NCBI RefSeq assembly: GCF_020858115.1
Contig: NZ_JACYMM010000009.1
Location: forward strand, 143,758-207,757
Length of the DNA: 64,000 nt
Reading direction: 5' to 3'
Origin: Janthinobacterium sp. FW305-129
Lineage (GTDB): Bacteria > Pseudomonadota > Gammaproteobacteria > Burkholderiales > Burkholderiaceae_D
Shown piece after piece: positions 1 through 8,234 of the stretch. A program made the position numbers and the translations under genes. The notes beneath the pieces are model-generated. The model made no database searches, was not told the origin of the DNA, and worked only from the letters and a program-made list of their open reading frames with translations. Numbering within the stretch: the stretch's first letter is position 1; the number at the start of each line of letters is the position of its first letter.

Positions 1-420
1 CTGGCCATCGGCGCCATGCACGGGCGCGTAAAACAGGTCGAAACAGACGTCCGTGCGCTGTCCGTCGCGCAACAGCGGCAAACAGCATTCGCGGTGCACC
101 TGCGTCTCGCCGCGCAATCCCGCTTCGAGGATGCGCGCGTTCCAGTCCCAGATTTCCGGCCAGACGGCCGGCACCGTGCCGCCCAGCGCCGCCGGATGGC
201 GCTCGCCTGCGATCTGGATGTAGTCGTCGTTGTAAATCATGACGTGCTGCGGGCCCCACATCAGCACCATCGCCATCGGCGAATTGAGCACGATGTCGAC
301 GCTGGCGCGCAAATGGGCGGGCCAGCCATCGACGGCGCCCAGGCTGGTGGCGGACCAGTCGCGCTGGCGCACCAGTTCGCCCATGCTGCCGCCGCCGCGC
401 GGCCAGGCTGGCGCGCTCAT
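1..420 (-). CDS. PAS-domain sensor (probably hybrid) histidine kinase, N-terminal part only
   Basis: Reads off the left edge of the window; only the first 140 codons are present. The visible N-terminus (MSAPAWPRGGGSMGELVRQR, then a GWP...LR segment and a MWGPQHVMIYNDDYIQIAG stretch) is the sensory PAS-type domain found at the front of many proteobacterial hybrid histidine kinases. No kinase core can be seen because the gene is truncated by the window. Its ATG overlaps the TGA of the preceding response-regulator/kinase gene by four bases (ATGA), so the two are probably translationally coupled. The kinase assignment rests on this N-terminal domain and the signalling neighbours. Confidence 0.72.
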   Translation of the reverse strand, partial: MSAPAWPRGGGSMGELVRQRDWSATSLGAVDGWPAHLRASVDIVLNSPMAMVLMWGPQHVMIYNDDYIQIAGERHPAALGGTVPAVWPEIWDWNARILEAGLRGETQVHRECCLPLLRDGQRTDVCFDLFYAPVHGADGQ

Positions 421-1565
421 GTGGGCAGTTCCGCTTGCACGCGCACCTGGCACTGGCGCGGGATGCGCACCGTCGCCAGCGTGCCCTGCGCGGCCGTCGA
501 ACTGAGCTCGACCGTGCCGCCGTGGGCCTGGACGAACATGTTCACCGTGTACAGGCCCAGTCCCAGGCCCTGCCCCGTCCGGCGCTTCTCGCTCGCCTGC
601 TGGAACGGTTCGAACAGGGTCGGCAGCAAGGCGGCGGGAATCACGCCACGATTGGCGACGCGCAATTCAATACTGCAGGCGTCCCGTCCGTCGAGGGCCA
701 GTTGCACGGGCGTGCCCGGCTCGCCATGCGTGAGGGCATTGCTGAGGAGGTTAGAGATGACTTGCGACAGCAAGCCCGCATCGCATTGCCCGTGCAGCTC
801 GCCCACGCTGCTGAGCTCGATAAGCGGGGCCTGGCCGGCCGTCTCGAATTCCTCGACGATGGCGCGCGCCAGCGCCAGATAGTCGTGCGTACTGCTGCGC
901 AACTCCATCGTGCCGGAACGGATGCGCGCCAGGTCCAGCAACTGGTCGACCATGCGCGCCATGCGCTTGGCGCTGCTTTCGATGCGCTGCGCCGTGACGA
1001 TCACCTTCGGGTGGTCGCTCATCATCGGCAACAGCATGGCGCCGTTCATGACCACCGACAGGGGCGTGCGCAAGTCGTGGCCCAGCACGGCCGTGAACAG
1101 TTCATTCAGGTGCAGCGCATGCTTGAGCTCGTCGAGCTGGGCCGACAATTCACGCTTTTGCTGGTATAGCTGCACCAGCACCGCCACCTTGCTTTGCAAG
1201 GCTTTCACGTCGATGGGCTTGTACAGGAAATCGACGGCGCCCGCCTCGTAGCCACGGAAACTGTAGCTCGGTTCGCGCGACGCGGCCGTGAGAAAAATCA
1301 AGGGAATGCTGCGCGTGCGCTCGCTGCCGCGTATCAGTTCGGCCAATTCAAAACCATCCATCTGCGGCATTTGCACGTCGATCAGGGCCAGTGCCACTTC
1401 ATGCGTCAACAGCAATTCCAGCGCTTGCGCGCCCGAGCTGGCTTTCAGGATGACAATGCCGGGCCGCGCCAGCACGGCTTCGGCGGCGACCAGGTTTTGC
1501 GCGATGTCGTCAACGACGAGGATATGGATAGGTGCGGTCACGGAGTAGTCTTCAGGCATCGTCAC
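417..1565 (-). CDS. Response regulator receiver fused to a histidine kinase
   Basis: A 382-residue soluble two-component protein. An N-terminal receiver domain (about residues 12-130) has the acidic pair in ILVVDD, the phosphoacceptor Asp in ALIDVQMPQMDG and the conserved Lys in LYKP. A HisKA domain follows with the H-box GHDLRTPLS, and then a HATPase domain with N (SNLLSNALTHG) and G (GQGLGLGLYT) boxes. No membrane segment is visible, so input probably comes from the receiver or from partner proteins. Start choice: GTG at 1565 or ATG at 1559 give nearly the same protein and neither has a strong ribosome site. It lies between cheB and the PAS kinase on the same strand, suggesting one signalling operon. 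Confidence 0.88.
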   Translation of the reverse strand: MTMPEDYSVTAPIHILVVDDIAQNLVAAEAVLARPGIVILKASSGAQALELLLTHEVALALIDVQMPQMDGFELAELIRGSERTRSIPLIFLTAASREPSYSFRGYEAGAVDFLYKPIDVKALQSKVAVLVQLYQQKRELSAQLDELKHALHLNELFTAVLGHDLRTPLSVVMNGAMLLPMMSDHPKVIVTAQRIESSAKRMARMVDQLLDLARIRSGTMELRSSTHDYLALARAIVEEFETAGQAPLIELSSVGELHGQCDAGLLSQVISNLLSNALTHGEPGTPVQLALDGRDACSIELRVANRGVIPAALLPTLFEPFQQASEKRRTGQGLGLGLYTVNMFVQAHGGTVELSSTAAQGTLATVRIPRQCQVRVQAELPT

Positions 1566-1647
1566 GGCAAGATGCCATAATATTTCGATATGGATATAAA
1601 TATTGCTTCAGTTTTTGCATATATTACACGCACTGCTCCACTCCCAT

Positions 1648-2265
1648 TCACTTGTCCCCCGCGTTGTCCAGCAAGGCCAGGCTGGCTGCCATTTGCGGCA
1701 AATCGAGCACGCGGTCGGCGCCGGCCCGCTTGAGCGCGGCGGCCGGCATGATGCCGCAACTGGCCCGCTGCGGGTCTTGCACCCAGGCACTGCCGCCCAG
1801 CTGCCGCACGCGCGCCAGGCCCGCCGCGCCATCGGCCGAGGCGCCCGTCAGGATGATGGCCAGCATGGCGCGCCGGTAGGCGTACGCTGCCGTTTCCAGC
1901 AGGACATCGATGGATGGACGCGAAAAATACACGGGCTCTTCCTGCGACAAGGAAAAACAGCCATCGGGCTCGACTTGCAGGTGGTAATCGGGCGGCGCGA
2001 AATACACGGTGCCCGCTTGCAGCGGTTCCTTGTCCTGCGCTTCGCGCAAAGGCAGCTGGCAACGTTCCGCATACAGGTGCGGCAACTGGCTCGAGCGGCC
2101 CGGCGCCAGGTGCAGCACCACCACCACGGTGGCACGGCAGGTGGCGGGCAAGGCACGCAGCACGATGCCCAGCGCTTCCACGCCGCCGGCCGAAGCGCCG
2201 ATGGCGATCAGGCGCAGGCCAGGTGGCGGCGGCGCCACGTCGCAGGTCGGCAGCATGTCAGGCAC
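1648..2265 (-). CDS. cheB: CheB-type methylesterase domain without receiver
   Basis: A 205-residue stand-alone CheB catalytic domain. The triad is visible: the nucleophilic Ser in IGASAGGVEAL, the His in VVLHLAPGR and the Asp in ILTGASADGAAG. Full CheB carries an N-terminal receiver; here the protein begins almost directly with the catalytic domain, so phosphorylation control must come from elsewhere, perhaps the neighbouring receiver-kinase fusion. The family removes methyl groups from glutamates of chemoreceptors. The start overlaps the end of cheR by eight bases, implying coupled translation. No chemoreceptor gene is visible, so the target may lie elsewhere. Confidence 0.87.
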   Translation of the reverse strand: MPDMLPTCDVAPPPPGLRLIAIGASAGGVEALGIVLRALPATCRATVVVVLHLAPGRSSQLPHLYAERCQLPLREAQDKEPLQAGTVYFAPPDYHLQVEPDGCFSLSQEEPVYFSRPSIDVLLETAAYAYRRAMLAIILTGASADGAAGLARVRQLGGSAWVQDPQRASCGIMPAAALKRAGADRVLDLPQMAASLALLDNAGDK

Positions 2266-3091
2266 GCTGGAAGATGCGCTCAGCCGGGCTCAGCTCGTTG
2301 AAGCTGGCAGCGTGGCGGCTGAAATGCAGACTTTCCTTCATGCCCAGGCCCAGGAAGCCCCGGTTTACCAGCGCTTCGTGGAACAGGCCCAGGCTGCGGT
2401 CCTGCAAGTCTTTATTGAAGTAAATCATCACGTTACGGCAGGAAACCATGTGCACCTCCGAAAACACGCTGTCCGTCGCCAGGCTGTGGTCGGCGAAGAC
2501 GAACTGGCGCCGCAAGCGCCGGTCAAAGATGGCGCCCTTGTAGGCGGCCGTGTAATAGTCGGACAGCGAGCGCTTGCCGCCCGCCAACTGGTAATTCTCG
2601 CTGAACTGGGCGATGCGCTCGATGGGATAGATGCCCGCTTCGGCGGCGGCCAGCGCTTCCACGTTGATATCGGTCGCATAAATCATGCTGCGTTCGAGCA
2701 AGCCTTCCTCGTCCAGCAAGATGGCCAGCGACCAGACTTCTTCGCCGCTGCTGCAGCCGGCTACCCAGATCTTGATCGAGGGATAGGTATGCAGCATGGG
2801 CACGACTTTTTCGCGCAAGGCACGGAAATACGCGGGATCGCGGAACATCTCGCTCACTTGCACCGTAAAGAATTGCAGCATCTGCGCGAACATGGCCGGC
2901 TCGTGCAAGATGCGGTCCTGCAATTGCGACAGGCTGGCGCAGCCGAAGCGCTCCATGGCCTGGCGCATGCGCCGGCGCAGGGACGCCACCGAATAATCGC
3001 GGAAATCGTGCTGATAGCGCAGCAATATTCCTTCAAGCAACAATTTCAGTTCTATATCGAAAATATCATCATCTAACAACATCCACCTCAT
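2258..3091 (-). CDS. cheR: CheR-type protein-glutamate O-methyltransferase
   Basis: A 277-residue SAM-dependent methyltransferase of the CheR family, expected to methylate receptor glutamates and oppose CheB. An N-terminal helical part (DFRDYSVASLRRRMRQAME) precedes the SAM fold with the motif I region IKIWVAGCSSGEEVWSLAIL; downstream are MIYATDINVEAL and VSCRNVMIYF, both typical of CheR. The reading frame extends further upstream, but ATG at 3091 is chosen because AGGT lies five bases before it; ATG at 3082 is an alternative. The pair cheR-cheB followed by a kinase suggests an adaptation module serving a signalling system other than classical flagellar chemotaxis. Confidence 0.87.
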   Translation of the reverse strand: MRWMLLDDDIFDIELKLLLEGILLRYQHDFRDYSVASLRRRMRQAMERFGCASLSQLQDRILHEPAMFAQMLQFFTVQVSEMFRDPAYFRALREKVVPMLHTYPSIKIWVAGCSSGEEVWSLAILLDEEGLLERSMIYATDINVEALAAAEAGIYPIERIAQFSENYQLAGGKRSLSDYYTAAYKGAIFDRRLRRQFVFADHSLATDSVFSEVHMVSCRNVMIYFNKDLQDRSLGLFHEALVNRGFLGLGMKESLHFSRHAASFNELSPAERIFQRA

Positions 3092-3206
3092 CGGATACCT
3101 GACCGTTGAATACCGTGCAACCTGCCAAATGCTAGCAGATCGCCGGCGATTATCCCGCAGGGAAAACATCAGTTAGGTACGCTGGCGTACACTCGCGCGT
3201 CTTTTT

Positions 3207-4199
3207 TCAGGCATCCACGCCCTTCATGCCTTCCTCCGTATAACGCGCGCCCGCCGCCATGCCCAGGGGAAAGGCCGCGTTCATCGCCGCCAGCTCCGCC
3301 CCGTCCAGCCGCACGGCCAGCGCGCCCAGGTTGTCGTGCAGATAGGCAATGCGCTTGGTGCCGGGAATGGGGATGATGTCGTCGCCTTGCGCCAGCAGCC
3401 AGGCCAGCGCCAGCTGGGCCGGCGTGCAGCCTTTCGCGCGCGCCAGGTCACGGACCAGCGCGACGATGGCCTGGTTGCGCGCCAGGTTGCCAGCGGCAAA
3501 ACGGGGATTGAAGTGGCGGAAATCTCCCGCGTCGAGACTGGCCGCATCGGCGATGGCGCCCGTCAGGAAACCGCGCCCCAGCGGGCTGTAGGCAAAGAAA
3601 CTGGCGCCCACGTCGCGGCAGGCGGCCAGCACGCCCTGCTCCGGCTCGCGCGTCCACAGCGAGTATTCGCTCTGCACGGCCGCCACGGGGCAGATGGCCG
3701 CCGCGCGCCGCAAGGTGGCGGCGCTCACTTCGCACAGGCCCACGGCGCGAATTTTTCCTTCTTGCCGCAGCTGCGCCAGCGCCCCCATCGAGTCTTCCAG
3801 CGGCGTGTCCAGGTTCAGGCGGTGCAGATAAAACAGGTCGATGGCGTCCACGCCCAGGCGCGCCAGCGACGCCTCGCACGCCTGGCGGATGTAGGCGGGG
3901 GAGTTATCGACGCGGCGCGCATAACTGCCCGCCTCGCGCGCCAGGCCGCACTTGGTGGCGACCAGCGCCTGGCCGCGATGGCCTTGCAAAAAACGTCCCA
4001 GCAATTGCTCGTTGTGGCCGAAGCCGTAGGCGTCGGCCGTGTCGAACATGGTCACGCCCGCCGCCAGGGCCGCTTCCAGCGTGGCCATCGATTGCGCCTC
4101 GTCCGTGGCGCCATAGAATTCCGACATGCCCATGCAGCCCAGGCCCAGTGCCGAGCTGTTCAAGCCGCTATGGCCGATGCGTCGTTGTTGCAGTTGCAT
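3207..4199 (-). CDS. Aldo/keto reductase
   Basis: A 330-residue NADPH-dependent oxidoreductase of the aldo/keto reductase superfamily. The catalytic tetrad is visible: Asp and Tyr in FDTADAYGFG, Lys in LVATKCGL and His in FYLHRLNLD. The C-terminal cofactor-binding region IIPIPGTKRIAYLHDN is typical of the YakC/PLR subgroup. The start is ATG at 4199, preceded by AGGGAGA; a TTG fifteen bases upstream is in frame but overlaps this ribosome site and is rejected. The gene is transcribed away from a LysR-type regulator, with an inverted repeat between them, so it is the probable target of that regulator. The substrate cannot be told from sequence. Confidence 0.9.
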   Translation of the reverse strand: MQLQQRRIGHSGLNSSALGLGCMGMSEFYGATDEAQSMATLEAALAAGVTMFDTADAYGFGHNEQLLGRFLQGHRGQALVATKCGLAREAGSYARRVDNSPAYIRQACEASLARLGVDAIDLFYLHRLNLDTPLEDSMGALAQLRQEGKIRAVGLCEVSAATLRRAAAICPVAAVQSEYSLWTREPEQGVLAACRDVGASFFAYSPLGRGFLTGAIADAASLDAGDFRHFNPRFAAGNLARNQAIVALVRDLARAKGCTPAQLALAWLLAQGDDIIPIPGTKRIAYLHDNLGALAVRLDGAELAAMNAAFPLGMAAGARYTEEGMKGVDA

Positions 4200-4224
4200 G
4201 TTGATCTCCCTCAAGTGTCAATGC

Positions 4225-4247
4225 GGCCAGTCTAGGCCGCACTGGCC
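4225..4247. promoter_or_regulatory. Inverted repeat between aldo/keto reductase and LysR genes
   Basis: GGCCAGT (4225-4231) and ACTGGCC (4241-4247) form perfect 7-bp arms around a 9-bp spacer. Nested in it, GCGGCC (4223-4228) and GGCCGC (4235-4240) form a second 6-bp inverted repeat. It is centred in the 85-bp divergent intergenic region. LysR-type regulators often bind dyads of this size, so this is a plausible operator. The regulator link is inference. Confidence 0.45.
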
Positions 4248-4284
4248 GGTGGGGGAATGCGCAATTTCGTGATACCTTTCTAGT

Positions 4285-5175
4285 ATGAGAGCCCTCGATA
4301 CCCATGCATTGACCCTGTTTTGCGCCGTCGCCCGCTGCCTGAATTTCCGCCAGGCGGCCGAGCAATTGCACATGACCCAGCCGCCCCTGTCGCGCGCCAT
4401 CCGGCTGCTGGAAGACCGGCTGGGCGCGCGCCTGTTCGAGCGCGACACGCAGGGCGTCGCTTTGACGCAGGCGGGCCGCACCCTGCTGCCGCAGGCGCTG
4501 CACATCCTCGATTTGCTGGATGCGGCGCAAACGTCGCTGCAGAGCGATGCCGCCCCGGCGCGCCTGCGCCTGGGCCTGACCAGTTCTGTGGAGGCGGGCC
4601 TGTTCCGCCCCATGCTGGCGGCGCTGGAAGGACAACTGGGCAATATTCGGCTGGAATTGACGGCGGCGCCGTCGCCGCGCCTGGTGGCCAGCGTACGCAA
4701 GGGCCAGCTCGACGCGGCCCTGCTTGCGCTGCCCAGCGCCACGTTCGAACTGGCCGTGCAGCCGCTGGCGCGCCAGCCCATGATGCTGGCCCTGCCCGCC
4801 GGGCACCGGCTGGCGAAGAAGCGCAAGCTCAGTCTGAGCGACATCGCGGCAGAACCGATTTACTGGTTCGAACGGGCGCGCCAGCCCGCCTTCTTCGACC
4901 ATTGCCAGCAGGTATTTCGCCGCCATGGCTTCGCGCCCGCCTTCCTGCGCGAAGCCGTGGACCACCACGTGCTGCTCGGCGACGTGGCGGCCGGCAAGGG
5001 CATGGCGCTGCTGGCCGACTCGTTCCGCGCGCTGCGCCTGGCTGGCGTGGCTTACCGGCCCTTGCTGGAAGGAGAAGAACTGGCGGCCGGCATCGGCCTG
5101 GCCTGGCGGGAAGAACACGGCCATGCGGCCCTGCCCCTGCTGCGCCGGCTGGCGCAGGAACACCTGCAAAAGTGA
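4285..5175 (+). CDS. LysR-family transcriptional regulator
   Basis: A 296-residue LysR-type regulator. The N-terminal winged helix-turn-helix covers about residues 5-65 (FRQAAEQLHMTQPPLSRAI, then LEDRLGARLFERD), followed by the linker helix and a periplasmic-binding-protein-like effector domain from about residue 90 (ARLRLGLTSSVEAGLF). It diverges from the aldo/keto reductase gene with a dyad in between, the usual LysR arrangement of autorepression and control of the divergent gene. The effector is unknown. The adjacent downstream gene (methionine sulfoxide reductase) is on the same strand after 67 bp and could be cotranscribed. Confidence 0.92.
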   Translation: MRALDTHALTLFCAVARCLNFRQAAEQLHMTQPPLSRAIRLLEDRLGARLFERDTQGVALTQAGRTLLPQALHILDLLDAAQTSLQSDAAPARLRLGLTSSVEAGLFRPMLAALEGQLGNIRLELTAAPSPRLVASVRKGQLDAALLALPSATFELAVQPLARQPMMLALPAGHRLAKKRKLSLSDIAAEPIYWFERARQPAFFDHCQQVFRRHGFAPAFLREAVDHHVLLGDVAAGKGMALLADSFRALRLAGVAYRPLLEGEELAAGIGLAWREEHGHAALPLLRRLAQEHLQK

Positions 5176-5242
5176 GGGCCGCACGCGGATGCGCCAGACG
5201 CGCTACCATAAGGCCTTCCCCATTTTGCGCGCCACCACGACC

Positions 5243-5752
5243 ATGACGTTTACTATCAGCGACGCCGCCTACGGCACCGATACCCCCGCCGCCAAGCAAG
5301 CCATGTATGCGGACCTGCGCTCGCAATTGCAAGGCTTGCTGTCGGGCGAAACCGACTTCATCGCCAATACGGCCAATTTCAGTTCGCTGGTCTTCAATAC
5401 CATGCCGGGCCTGAACTGGGCCGGTTTCTACTTTCTGAAAGGCGAGGAACTGGTGCTGGGACCGTTCCAGGGCAAGCCGGCCTGCATCCGCATCAAGAAA
5501 GGACGCGGCGTGTGCGGCACCACCGTGGTCGAAGGCAAGTCCATCGTCGTGCAGGACGTGCACGCGTTTCCCGGCCACATCGCCTGCGACGTCAATTCCC
5601 GTTCGGAACTGGTGGTGCCCGTGTTTGCGCAGGATCACATCATCGGCGTGTTCGACCTCGACAGCCCCTTGATCAGCCGCTTCGACGAGGTCGATGCGCA
5701 AGGCGTCGAATCGCTGGTGCGCGTGCTGGAAGCGGCTATCGTCGCCGAGTAA
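5243..5752 (+). CDS. msrC: Free methionine-(R)-sulfoxide reductase (GAF-domain fRMsr)
   Basis: A 169-residue single-GAF-domain protein matching the free methionine-R-sulfoxide reductase family (E. coli YebR/MsrC type), which reduces free oxidised methionine using thioredoxin. The three family cysteines are present in KPACIRIKKGRGVCG and HIACDVNSRSELVVP, as is the signature NWAGFYFL. The ATG at 5243 gives a protein of normal family length; the frame is open further upstream but that extension overlaps the LysR gene and lacks family similarity. It ends exactly one base before the convergent O-methyltransferase stop codon. Confidence 0.9.
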   Translation: MTFTISDAAYGTDTPAAKQAMYADLRSQLQGLLSGETDFIANTANFSSLVFNTMPGLNWAGFYFLKGEELVLGPFQGKPACIRIKKGRGVCGTTVVEGKSIVVQDVHAFPGHIACDVNSRSELVVPVFAQDHIIGVFDLDSPLISRFDEVDAQGVESLVRVLEAAIVAE

Positions 5753-6340
5753 TCAGTTGCCGGACTTGACGGCGATGAATTCGCCCTTGCCGACGGTCGC
5801 CAGGCAGGCCGTGTAGCGGCTGTCGGCGCGGATGGCGTCAAGGAACTGCGCCATGTCCGCGTAGTGCGAACTGGCGTTGTCGACCACCAGCACGCCGCCC
5901 GCCGCCAGCGCGCGGTCCAGCTGCGGCCACCATTGTTCATACTGCTGGCGCGCCGAATCGAGGAAGATGAAATCGTAGGCGCCGTCCGCCGCATCGCGCA
6001 GCACGTCGCCCGCGTCCGCCAGCAGCTGCCCGATCACGCCTTGCAATTGCGCACGCGCAAAGTTGGCGTGCGCCATGTCGAATTTGTCCTGCGCCTTTTC
6101 CACCGTCACCACGCTGCCGCCCAGCGCCTGCGCCGCGCGCGCCAGCCACAGGGTGGAATAGCCGTTCGAGGTGCCGATTTCCAGCACCCGGCGCGCGCCG
6201 CGCGCGTGCACGAGCACGGCCAACAGCTCGCCCGTGTCGCGCGTGATGTTGAGCATGCGGCTGGCGCGTTCCGCGTGCGCCGCATCATTGGTGTTGCCGA
6301 AGGCTTCGAGTTCGCTCAACAGGGTATCAATGTCCGGCAT
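5753..6340 (-). CDS. O-methyltransferase (class I SAM-dependent)
   Basis: A 195-residue SAM-dependent methyltransferase of the catechol-O-methyltransferase-like O-methyltransferase group. Motif I is seen in RRVLEIGTSNGYSTLWLARA, followed by an acidic SAM ribose-binding region (GSVVTVEKAQDKFDMA) and the metal/substrate region YDFIFLDSARQQY with VLVVDNASSH. ATG at 6340 is chosen because AAGGAG stands seven bases upstream; an in-frame upstream extension is unlikely. It converges with msrC with no intergenic space. The substrate is unknown. Confidence 0.85.
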   Translation of the reverse strand: MPDIDTLLSELEAFGNTNDAAHAERASRMLNITRDTGELLAVLVHARGARRVLEIGTSNGYSTLWLARAAQALGGSVVTVEKAQDKFDMAHANFARAQLQGVIGQLLADAGDVLRDAADGAYDFIFLDSARQQYEQWWPQLDRALAAGGVLVVDNASSHYADMAQFLDAIRADSRYTACLATVGKGEFIAVKSGN

Positions 6341-6378
6341 GATGGCTCCTTGTTCAAAGCACCAGCATAGCAAAAAAA

Positions 6379-7272
6379 CTAGGCACTGGCGCGACGGCGC
6401 AGGGGGCGCTTCAGATATTGCACCATCACCACGCCCAGCAGGGTCACGCCGCCGCCGATCACGTCATAGCTGTGCAAGGTTTCACCGAGGAACAGCATGG
6501 CGATGATGACGGTAAATACGGGCAGCAGATTCATCAGGGTGGTGGCGCGGCTGGGGCCCAGCTTGGCCAGGCCGTGCATCCACAAAAACGGCGCTATGAT
6601 GGAGGCGGGGATGCCGGCAAACAGCACCAGCGGCAAGCCGGCGCCGGTGACGGGCGGCGCCGACTGGCTCAGGTAATACACGAACAGCACGGGCACGGCG
6701 CACCAGACCTGGATGAGCAGCGAATGCCAGTTATTCAGGGGAATCTTCCAGCGCTTGAGCAGCACGCCATAGCCTGCATACGACAAACACGCCAGCAGCA
6801 TCAGCGCGTCACCCACGGCCGCGCCATGGGCGAGCAGCGCGGCCGGGTCGCCATGGCTGAGCAGGTAACCGAGTCCCAGCAGTGACACGAGGCCGCCGAA
6901 CACGCCGCCCACGGTGGGCGCCTCCTTCAACACCAGCACGGACAGGCCCACGGCCAGCAGCGGCATCATCGATGCCAGAATGCCCATGTTGGTGGCCGTC
7001 GTCGTTTGCGCGGCGATGTAGGCGAGGCATTGGTACATGACCATGCCCAACATGCCCAGCACAAACAGTTTCCCCAGATACGGTTTCACCACGACCCGCT
7101 GCTTCCACACGGGGCGGGCAAACACGAGCGCCAGCAGCACGCCGGCCAGCAGCCAGCGGTAGAACGAGATGGCGGCCGGATCGATCACGCCGACAGCCAT
7201 CTTGCTGACGATGGTATTGATGGCCCAGATCAGCACGGCGATCACGGGAAACAGATAATGCTTGGCTTTCAT
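6379..7272 (-). CDS. EamA/DMT-family transporter
   Basis: A 297-residue integral inner-membrane protein with about ten hydrophobic segments and two EamA repeats (for example AVLIWAINTIVSKMAVG in the first repeat and ACLSYAGYGVLLKRW in the second), typical of drug/metabolite exporters. ATG at 7272 has GGAG upstream and begins at the first membrane segment; the frame extends upstream without homologous sequence. The neighbouring divergent AraC-type regulator suggests inducible export, an arrangement like E. coli nimT/nimR although the transporter family differs. The substrate is not predictable. Confidence 0.88.
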   Translation of the reverse strand: MKAKHYLFPVIAVLIWAINTIVSKMAVGVIDPAAISFYRWLLAGVLLALVFARPVWKQRVVVKPYLGKLFVLGMLGMVMYQCLAYIAAQTTTATNMGILASMMPLLAVGLSVLVLKEAPTVGGVFGGLVSLLGLGYLLSHGDPAALLAHGAAVGDALMLLACLSYAGYGVLLKRWKIPLNNWHSLLIQVWCAVPVLFVYYLSQSAPPVTGAGLPLVLFAGIPASIIAPFLWMHGLAKLGPSRATTLMNLLPVFTVIIAMLFLGETLHSYDVIGGGVTLLGVVMVQYLKRPLRRRASA

Positions 7273-7303
7273 GCAAGTACTCCACGATTCAATGACTGCC
7301 ATT

Positions 7304-7332
7304 TTCGCATGGTCTGATTCCATGGATATAAT
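7304..7332 (+). promoter_or_regulatory. Candidate sigma-70 promoter of the AraC-family gene
   Basis: TATAAT at 7327-7332 preceded at 17 bp by TTCGCA (7304-7309, four of six matches to TTGACA). Transcription would begin near 7339, leaving a leader of about 35 bases before ATG 7374. The -10 is perfect, the -35 only fair. Confidence 0.42.
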
Positions 7333-7373
7333 GAAAACCGGACAATCGATGCGAAGAACAGGACAAAGACACC

Positions 7374-8153
7374 ATGGCCAGCAACCAGCATTTCCCCGCC
7401 GTTTCCGACGCCCTGCCCTATCCCGTGTACTTTCGCCTCGACGATTATCACGCGCATCAGCAGTTCGATTACCAGAGCCATCCGTGGGGCCAGCTCACGT
7501 ATTGCTCCACGGGCGTGATGGAAATCATGGTGGCGGGTCAGCGCTATCTGTCGCCGCCCCAGTACGCCGTGTGGATACCGCCGGAAACTTTGCATGACGG
7601 CTATATCCGCCAGGATGTCGTGTTTCACTCGGCCTACATCGATGCCAGCCTGTGCGCGCAGTTGCCGGCGCAGCCGTGCGCGCTGGTGCTGAGCCCTCTG
7701 CTGAAAGCCATCCTGGCCGACTTCGCCGAAAGAAACGTCACCACGCCCGCCAGCGCAGCCGACCAGCGCCTGGCGCAGGTGCTGGTCGACCAGTTGCAGC
7801 TGGCGCCGTGCAGCCGCAACTATTTGCCCGGCAGCGACGAGCCCGTCATAGCGGCCTTGCTGGCCGCCCTGCAGGCGGAGCCTGGAAGTAACCGCTCACT
7901 GTCCGAGTGGGCCGCGCAATTGCATGTTACCGAGCGCACGCTGGCCCGGCGCTGCCAGCGCGAACTGGGCATGCCGTTCGGCGAATGGCGCCAGCGCCAG
8001 CGCTTCCTGGCCGCCCTGCCGATGCTGGAACGGGGAGAAACCGTGCAGGCGATCGCGCTGGAACTGGGCTACAGCACGGCCTCCGCTTTCATCGCCATGT
8101 TCCGCCGCCAGAGCGGCGGCACGCCGGACCAGTTCCGCCGCGGCCTGCGCTGA
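7374..8153 (+). CDS. AraC-family transcriptional regulator (cupin + HTH)
   Basis: A 259-residue regulator. The N-terminal half is a cupin-like sensor (FDYQSHPWGQLTYCSTGVME, YAVWIPPETLHDG) and the C-terminal half (about residues 160-255) is the double helix-turn-helix AraC domain, with LSEWAAQLHVTERTLARRCQ and IALELGYSTASAFIAMFRRQ. This architecture matches regulators that sense a small molecule and control an adjacent exporter. It diverges from the EamA transporter, its likely target. A perfect TATAAT lies about 40 bp upstream of the start. Confidence 0.9.
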   Translation: MASNQHFPAVSDALPYPVYFRLDDYHAHQQFDYQSHPWGQLTYCSTGVMEIMVAGQRYLSPPQYAVWIPPETLHDGYIRQDVVFHSAYIDASLCAQLPAQPCALVLSPLLKAILADFAERNVTTPASAADQRLAQVLVDQLQLAPCSRNYLPGSDEPVIAALLAALQAEPGSNRSLSEWAAQLHVTERTLARRCQRELGMPFGEWRQRQRFLAALPMLERGETVQAIALELGYSTASAFIAMFRRQSGGTPDQFRRGLR

Positions 8154-8234
8154 AAAAGCGGGTCCGCTTTGTCATGCTTTGTCATATTGGGATGCTAAAA
8201 TTCAAACATCTTTCCAGAGAGCAAAAGGATGCGC

